A DNA stretch of 64,000 nt from Jacaranda mimosifolia (taxonomy: Eukaryota > Streptophyta > Magnoliopsida > Lamiales > Bignoniaceae): NCBI GenBank assembly GCA_018894105.1, contig CM032123.1:24405744-24469743 (forward strand), given 5' to 3'. Made by a program: the position numbers and the translations under genes. Each line of letters opens with the position of its first letter. Position 1 is the first letter of the stretch. Shown piece by piece: positions 58,823 through 64,000 of this stretch. The notes below the pieces were generated by a model that saw only the letters and a program-made list of their open reading frames with translations, was not told the origin of the DNA and did no database searches.

Positions 58823-61774
58823 TGTAACACCCCTAGAAATACTAATCTGATATAAGTTATTGTCATTGTTTTATTTTTTCATGAATTTTAATTTATTTTG
58901 TATTTTAAAGTTTTTGGGGTCAATCCGTAATTTTTGAAAACTTGATTGGACAAAACTTAGAAACTTTAGGGGTTGCATGGCTAATACTTTAAGTCAAAAA
59001 GGGACTATGTTATATTTTCTATTCCTTGGGCTTGATTGAGGGCTGGCCAAAAGTTTGGGGGCTAGATTGTAATTAAGAAAAGAGGCCTAATATAAATATT
59101 GGAAATTTCATTTGCCACCCCATTTTTTCTTCAACTTTCACCACAACACCCTTATTTCTTTCTTCGGTGAATCCCATCGGCGACACCCCAAATCTCAAAA
59201 CTACTCCGACCATCTTTTTCCCTTTGACCTTAACATCATATCCATACCAAATGCATACCCAAACTTCGATGAACCATCAAAAAACATGAGGGCCAAATCG
59301 GGCAATGACGAAGCAATGGTGAGACCATAGTTCTGGGCTGTGGGTTTTGGAGTTTCTAGCTGGAGGATCGATGTGGTGTACTTGCATTGAAGATTAGAGA
59401 GATGCTGACGACAGGATTTGAAGAAGAACTCACGGCGGTGAGTGATGGGGTAGCGGCTTTAGAGCTCTAATCGAAGGTCTTCCTAATAGAAAAATAGATA
59501 GTTGAAAGGTGTGTTGGATAGCTCTTGTTGAAAGGAGTAATTTGGTGGTGGTTTTGGACATCTCCGGCGGCAGTGCTCGGATATAGCTCATCCTCATCGT
59601 AATAATTGTGACGGTGCTCTTGGTTCGTGGTTTCGAGGCTCTGCTAATTGGATTGTGGGCAAAGGAGTTAGATGAAACATGCTTATATATATATATACAT
59701 ATATGTTGTACCATGATTTCCTTAAACTTTGTATTATGAAGAATTAATATATGACTGATGTATAAATTCCCATGCATGGATTAAGACATAGCATAGTGGG
59801 CTTGAATTTTATATTATTGAATGATAAGTTTGGATTAATCGAGTTAATTAAGAGATTAAACTGTGATTTTATGAAATTAGACCCTAAGTAACGATAACTA
59901 GGTTATTTAAGGTAATATGGGACTAAGATTCGAAACATGCGTGTGTCCCTATAAGCTTAATGAACTTAGATTGTGTTATTTTGTGTTAATTTTGTGATTT
60001 ATTGAGTTAATCGGAATAAAAAACCCTAATTTTTATGTATTTGAGACCTAAGTAGCAACAATCGGGTGAATTATGACAATTAGGCTATTATTGTCGACTT
60101 GGGATAACGTTATAAGGATAATTATGTATATTTAAGGACTGGATTTCATTATTTTACTAGAATCGATATGAAACCTATAACTGTTTTTGTTATAGAGGCT
60201 AGATTAGCATTTTTTGTACCAATAGTACTACAACTATTGTATTAGCCAAGAAATTAGTGATTTTAGACTGCTAATGGAGTAATTATAATTATTAAGGGTT
60301 AGTAGAGTTGAATAAAGAATTGACTGTGAATATATCCCTTTTGGTTAGGTGACGAAGAAGTGGGCCCTACAGACTAATAGATTGCTGTAATTGCTGATTG
60401 TGAACGCTCTATCTGGGACTACAAAGGTGAGGGTCTGCCAATCTGGCACCTTTTCATATCAATTTGATATCCTTTTCATATCAATTTGATATCGTGATAA
60501 ACCCTTGTGAGGGCTTTCTATTTCTGTACTGACTGTATCGTGTTTATTGAAATCTGTATATTGCTTGAAATGTCGATTGTTATCTGTTATGTGATATGTA
60601 AGCCCCTGTGAGGGTTATCGCTTGTTATTGATTCTGAATCTTGTTCGTTCTGGCATCCAGAACTCTTATTATGTTATTCATTTTTCGCCCCTTGTACCCT
60701 ACTGCCTTACTGGCTGACCCCGCATTTCTCGTTAGCTCCTTATAAACGTGTTGGTTGTTAAAGAAATCTTGTCGGTCTAATTTTCTATTATATTTTTCCT
60801 TGTTGACTTACTTTGTAACATTGAAATAGCCTTGCCGGCCAGTGTATTGTGTATACTGAATTTTCCAAATTTGTACCTTATATTTATGTTTATTGTCTTA
60901 AAAAGTTAAATTCTTATATGTTGACATTATATCATATCAACCCATGGGGACGCCCTTGGGAAGTTCAGCTAGAGGGGACGCCATGGGAAGTTGGGCTCGG
61001 GGCTAGGTCTGGAAAGACAACCGGGCGGAACGGACCGATGGTGACAAGTCCTCTGGCAAGTACCCACCTACAATCTTGATTTACTGGTAGCTGAAGGTAG
61101 CGAACTGTGAGTGGCGGGATTCGGCATGCAGTCGACCATGCCATATAGCAAGTTGTTACACGCCGAGCTAGGTGCTTGAGTAATGGAGCGATAAGGAAGT
61201 CTTGTTTATGCTATCCTATGCCGGCAGTAGCAGTTACATGTTGATCTGGGAGTAATAAGGTTGGAATGACCTACAATTTATTAAAATTTTTATCATGAGT
61301 ATTATGTTACATTGTTGATTTGATTTGAAAAGTTTTGTCCATGTCAAAAATTGGTTTAATGATTGATGTATCTTAATAGTTCCCTTGAATCTTGTCATTT
61401 CTTTTCCCTCACTAAGTCCTTAGGACTTACCTTCTTTGTTATTCTTCATTTTTCCCAAATAGGATTCCGTGAGAAGCAAAAGCTTATGGTGTTCTGAAAA
61501 GCATATTTTGTAATAGATTAGGTGTTATGATTATACATATAGACTACACCCGATCGAGACAATTATCTAAGAGATGTTTTGAATGTTTGTAATGAATTTA
61601 AGACACCTAGTATGTACATATTTCATGCCATAAAGTGATCCTTTGGGTTGGTATGAGTTGTTTTCCTTTGAGTTGGTTAAATTCTAGATTCCCTAATTAT
61701 CATTTGATTTATATTTCAAGCTTGAATTGGTAGCACTTTAGCTTAGGAGTTATCTCGAGATGGGGGTGCTACAA
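58823..61774 (+). repeat. 3' LTR of gypsy D
   Basis: It starts TGTAACACCCC and ends GGGGGTGCTACA (plus one A) before GAAAT. TATA box at 59091-59098. A 22 bp tandem duplicate (60449-60470, 60471-60492), each unit holding the palindrome ATATCAATTTGATAT, is single-copy in the 5' LTR. GGGACGCC...GGGAAGTT occurs twice near 60945 and 60976. Confidence 0.88.
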
Positions 61775-63173
61775 GAAATGAAGAGCTAGAATGGTTCTTC
61801 AAAAACATTCATTTCGGTCAATTAGTTGGGCTCCATGGGGTTGGGGTTGGACATCGACCATGGAGATTGAGTACTCTTCAATTAATGAGATTAATTGAAT
61901 TGATTCATTATTTTAAAGAAGTTTAGACTAATGTGAATATATGATATTCAATAAATCACAGGAGTTGTAAGCCCATGTCCAATGAATGGTAGAACATAAT
62001 GGGTCACACATAAAACCAAATTGGAAATCCTACTTGATAAAGGGAATTTTCTAAGAGTTAGAAATTCCATTATGATCGATTTTGAGGAGGTAGATGGTTG
62101 ACTAGTTTTTGGTCATTTTGGCTTAGTTAATTTAATTGTTAAATTGATCTAAATAATTTAAGGAGTTAAATTAAGATCAATTAAATTAAGAGTTAATGTA
62201 GTTGGTGCTAAATGACTATCAATTGGTCAAGTTGACTTAAAGAGTTAAGTTAACAATAAATAGCCTAAAGAGTTAAGCTAATTGACTTAAGAGTTAAGTC
62301 AAGGGTTAATTAATTAAATTAAAGTGTTTAATTTAATTAAAACAAAGAATTAATTTTTGAGAAAAAATTCAAATGAAGAGTTCATTTGGAGTGCATTAGA
62401 ATTTAATTTGGGTGATATTTTATGAGATGAAATGAAGATTCCAAATGAAATTCGAATGCAAGCGAAATGTGATTTCACATGCAACTTGCTTGCTTAGGTG
62501 GCATCTCATGGGAGGTGTGATGCCAACTAGCATCACACCTTCCCTTATATAAGCGTATAGAGTGGCCGATCACTTAGACGTTAAGCATAGCAAATCTAGA
62601 TCTAAAAGTTAGATTCTCCTTTTCCCTCAAATTTCCCATGTGTTGCATCATGTGTTGAAACTTCACATTTTCTTCATTCCCTACCTCCAAAATCATCCTT
62701 CATCCTATCTAATCTCTTCTTTATTCTCCAACTAGCATAGAAGAGATTTAGATTTTCCATTGGTGTGTGGATCTTATCATTAGAGGCAAGATAATTGGAT
62801 TTCTAGCATTTTGGAGATCCTCTATTTGGGCAATAACTTGGAAGCATTTCTGGAGAGGCTTTTGGTGTTTTTATTGAGCTGAATTTTTTCCTACATCTTT
62901 ATCAAGGTGTTGGTGATTTCTAGTTCAAACTCCAGCCAATTTCGAGTTTGTTTGGTTGGGCAAATGTTGTCCACAATCTGCTGCGCTAGTTGAGACTGAG
63001 TTGAAAGAGTTCAAGCATCTCTTAACAATTTCGGTTGGATTTTTCTTTTGAGGTAATTTTCTAACCTAGATCCACTTTAATAGCATGAATTAGATCCTTA
63101 GGGAGGTGTGATCAAGTTAGATTTCAGTTTTTAATGTTTTTATAATTGGATCATTGGCTCACATCTTCTTTCA
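61775..63173 (+). repeat. 3' LTR of copia A, second part
   Basis: It starts with the GAAAT duplicate, continues GAAGAGCTAGAATGGTTC as in 24190, and ends TTCTTTCA directly before CTTTG (63174-63178). TATA box TATATAAG at 62546-62553. Together with 50135-50983 the LTR is about 2.25 kb. Confidence 0.9.
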
Positions 63174-64000
63174 CTTTGGGGAGGTCATCCACCTATTTCC
63201 CTCGAGCTCTTTGTAGTCTTTTCTTTATGTGGTCAACAATGGTTCTTTTTGTTACTTTAGTTTGTCCTTTGGATTGTAGATTACCTACCAATGTAAAGTG
63301 GTGTTGGATCCGTAGGCTTTGGCACCACTTCATGATCCTCTTAGGAACTGAGTGCTATTATCGGACACAAGTGATCTCAGGGCTCCAAATTTGTATTAAT
63401 ATTTTTCCAGATAAAAGCCCAAACTATAGCATCGGTTATCTTTGTGACTGCCTTAGCCTCTACCCATTTTGTGAGATACTCGACCGCGACAATGAGGTGT
63501 ATCCATTCACCTATTGATAGGGGAAACTTTCCTACAATGCCAATGCCCCATTGGTCCAACGACCATGAGACTTCAATGCTGACCTTTCGAGCGATTGGTT
63601 GGTACGGGTGTTAGCATAAAATCGATAGGATTGACACTTGTGATAGAAGTCTATGGCATCTTTAGTCAACGTGGGCTAAAAATAGCCTTGCCGAAGCAGT
63701 TCGTGGGCTAGTGCTTGGCTTCACAATTAGTTCCTGCATTCACCTTTGTGAATTTTGATCAATACTTTGTTCGCTTGTGTTGGTGTCAAATGATAGAACG
63801 GTGGCCCGAATAAAGACCTTTTGAAGAGTCTACCTTTTTTCTTCAAGTGTGTATCTTGCATATTGGACTTCGATCATGTGGACTTTTGCTTTGTCTAATG
63901 GTAGTTTTCCATGTCGAAGATATTCTAATATGTTGTCCTGCCAGGTTAGGGTTGCATCGCCAATCGACCAGATTGCTACATCATTGACCTCACCTTTGGA
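63174..64000 (-). pseudogene. Gypsy integrase, N-terminal and core part (split gene, part 1)
   Basis: On the minus strand 64000-63174 carries the RNase H/integrase linker (LEYLRHGKLPLDKAKVHMI), a ruined zinc finger with YHKCQSY near 63620, and the core. The segment 63559-63377 reads WGIGIVGKFPLSIGEW, where the first catalytic Asp is Gly, and AVEYLTKWVEAKAVTKITDA. The second Asp is kept (SDNSTQF), and the position of the Glu reads Lys (GQTKVTKRT). It ends VDDLPKV at 63174 and continues at 23332. Confidence 0.83.

Larger units (their letters stand above)
50984..61774 (+). mobile_element. Ty3/gypsy chromovirus D (Tekay/Del-like) inside the A 3' LTR
   Basis: LTRs of about 2.9 kb (50984-53843 and 58823-61774) begin TGTAACACCC or its TA variant and end GGGGTGCTACA. 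The flanks GAAAT (50979-50983 and 61775-61779) are the target duplication; one extra A stands before the right copy. Internal order is PBS, gag with zinc knuckle, protease, RT, RNase H, integrase, chromodomain-like tail. Long LTRs and the C-terminal text point to Tekay. The first ~240 bp of the LTRs differ by roughly 6% by hand count, less than A's LTRs, as the nesting requires. Confidence 0.9.
23333..63173 (+). mobile_element. Ty1/copia element A, host of three nested insertions
   Basis: It is bounded by CTTTG duplications inside a gypsy integrase. Its own parts are: left LTR 23333-25543, PBS 25546-25558, leader (25559-25672 and 35303-37183), gag, protease, partial integrase (to about 39022), RT and RNase H (48722-49870), PPT, and right LTR (50135-50983 plus 61775-63173). 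PR-IN-RT-RH order is Ty1/copia. By hand count roughly one base in ten differs between the first ~270 bp of the two LTRs, so it is old. The C-terminal part of integrase and the start of RT are missing at the C junctions. Confidence 0.9.

Overview
The window is nuclear DNA of a flowering plant: AT-rich, with one spliced protein gene set among layered LTR retrotransposons. About four fifths (1-5369 and 18533-64000) is retrotransposon sequence. The species cannot be read from the sequence.

Layout. (1) 1-5369: 5' half of a minus-strand Ty3/gypsy element of Tat type (LTR 4638-5369, PBS, gag, protease, RT, RNase H, start of integrase) that runs off the left edge. (2) 5370-18532: a gene island. One intact plus-strand gene encodes a 741-residue DUF936 protein in four exons (6887-7861, 8335-8628, 9131-9222, 16524-17388). 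Its third intron is 7.3 kb and carries a 300 bp MITE. (3) 18533-64000: a second minus-strand Tat-type gypsy element with an extra ORF antisense to pol. Its integrase is split by a 39.8 kb nest of insertions (23333-63173) flanked by the 5 bp duplication CTTTG.

The nest. Copia element A (plus strand, 23333-63173) holds three secondary insertions: copia B (minus strand, 25673-35297, in A's leader), copia C (plus strand, 39022-48721, between A's integrase and RT), and a Tekay-like chromovirus D (50984-61774, in A's 3' LTR). C's 3' LTR contains a further MITE-like piece plus an AT-rich tandem array. A, B and C belong to one copia family. All pol genes are broken by stops, frameshifts or deletions, so no element looks autonomous.

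The most interesting signal is in the ~2 kb untranslated leader of the copia family. Each copy has four evenly spaced hairpins. The stems differ from site to site but are conserved between elements. The 18-20 nt loops are nearly the same at all four sites of one element and differ between elements. The same leader also has a GC-rich inverted-repeat pocket in a fixed place but with a different sequence in each copy. I know of no description of this architecture. All comparisons were made by eye, without alignment or folding software.
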